Shown here piece after piece: positions 13,617 through 13,997 of a stretch of DNA of 13,997 nucleotides; within the stretch, counting starts at the first letter, position 1, and each line of letters opens with the position of its first letter. The notes under the pieces are model-generated. The model was not told the origin of the DNA. It did no database searches and saw only the letters and a list, made by a program, of their open reading frames with translations. The position numbers and the translations under genes were made by a program. The stretch comes from Lustribacter sp049512335 (GTDB lineage: Bacteria > Vulcanimicrobiota > Vulcanimicrobiia > Vulcanimicrobiales > Vulcanimicrobiaceae). The stretch is taken from positions 1 through 13,997 of the forward strand of contig JBEKXE010000122.1 of assembly GCA_049512335.1 (NCBI GenBank), in the 5' to 3' direction.

Positions 13617-13961
13617 TCATGCGATAGCGGCGATGAGTTGGGCGGCGGGAAAGCTCGCCTTGAGGACGCCGTATTTGGCGGCGACGTCGATGCAAGGCTG
13701 GATGAGCGCGGGATCGAGGCGTTCGCCGTACGCGATGCGGTTGGCGTTTCCGACGGCGACCTTCGTATACTTCTGAAGAATGGCGGCCGAGGCCGGATAG
13801 TTCGCCGGCTTGTTGGCCCACTGCGCCGACTGGCGCATGACGGCGACGAACTTGCGCACCGTGTCGGGGTTGGCGGCGATCCAATCGGTCTTCGCAAACC
13901 AGCCGCCGATCAGGAACTGTTTGCCGATCGCGTCGAAGGCCTTGCCGAACGCTCGCGTGGT
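13617..13961 (-). CDS. NMT1/THI5-like substrate-binding protein, C-terminal fragment (broken or artefact at window edge)
   Basis: The frame encodes the last 114 or so residues of a third NMT1-like periplasmic binding protein: FDAIGKQFLIGGWFAKTDW, NPDTVRKFVAVMRQSAQWA, ERLDPALIQPCIDVAAKYG and LKASFPAAQLI. These line up with the C-terminal third of the protein at 8468-9400 (MDAIGKQWIIGTWF, MQPLIDASAKYGALKSSFPASEL). About 200 N-terminal residues with the signal peptide should lie further right. Instead, an in-frame TAG stands at 13962-13964, and the 33 bases beyond it, to the window edge, no longer resemble the family in any frame. The gene may be a pseudogene, or the last bases may be a contig-end error. 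It lies 84 bases upstream of the Mo-hydroxylase start on the same strand, so the operon may once have begun with it or may still do so. Confidence 0.7.
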   Translation of the reverse strand, partial: TTRAFGKAFDAIGKQFLIGGWFAKTDWIAANPDTVRKFVAVMRQSAQWANKPANYPASAAILQKYTKVAVGNANRIAYGERLDPALIQPCIDVAAKYGVLKASFPAAQLIAAIA

Positions 13962-13997
13962 CTATGTCTCGGCAACCGGCGCCACCACAGTGCACAA

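Overview
The window is GC-rich bacterial DNA (about two thirds G+C by eye), densely coding, with long spurious open frames on the opposite strands as expected at that base composition. The substrate-binding proteins carry ordinary Sec-type signal peptides ending in AxA and no lipobox cysteine, which fits a diderm with a periplasm better than a Gram-positive. The phylum cannot be fixed from the sequence. The mix of household genes, orphan binding proteins and ring-degradation enzymes suggests a free-living, probably soil or sediment, heterotroph.

Left part (1-1461, + strand): the C-terminal part of cofactor-independent phosphoglycerate mutase (gpmI) overlaps by ATGA a trimeric-type purine nucleoside phosphorylase. 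A spacer with two copies of a small dispersed repeat follows. Next come a UbiD-family prenyl-FMN decarboxylase (1637-3124) and, 7 bases later, an NMT1/THI5-like periplasmic binding protein (3132-4085). That gene runs tail-to-tail, with a 32-base overlap, into a class II aldolase/adducin-family gene on the - strand (4054-4779). The aldolase gene diverges from an OsmC-family gene (4817-5287) across a 37-base gap that holds a perfect inverted repeat. A short alpha-glucan phosphorylase (5402-7084) with a TTG start closes the + strand block.

Right part (7280-13532, - strand): a compact operon read right to left. Its order is molybdenum hydroxylase large subunit (CoxL/XDH family, form II-like signature), fumarylacetoacetate hydrolase (FAH) family enzyme, metal-site-less cupin, metal-site-bearing cupin, NMT1-like binding protein, branched-chain-amino-acid-type binding protein. 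Three of the five junctions are 4-base ATGA overlaps and the other two gaps are 6 and 13 bases, so translation is probably coupled. A broken or edge-truncated third NMT1-like binding protein lies just upstream at the right edge.

Taken together, the Mo-hydroxylase, 3-His cupin, FAH enzyme, UbiD decarboxylase and decarboxylase/aldolase-like protein look like parts of an uncharacterised pathway for a (hetero)aromatic or phenolic acid, with several solute-binding proteins as capture components. No permease, ATPase, FeS or FAD subunit or regulator is present in the window, so the substrate and the completeness of the system remain open. The strongest leads are the paired cupins, one of which has lost its HxH metal ligands, the orphan Mo subunit, and the four binding proteins without a transporter. 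A small inverted-terminal-repeat element (TGTCATCC...GGATGACA) occupies four of the intergenic spaces and appears to supply the ribosome binding site of the Mo-hydroxylase gene.
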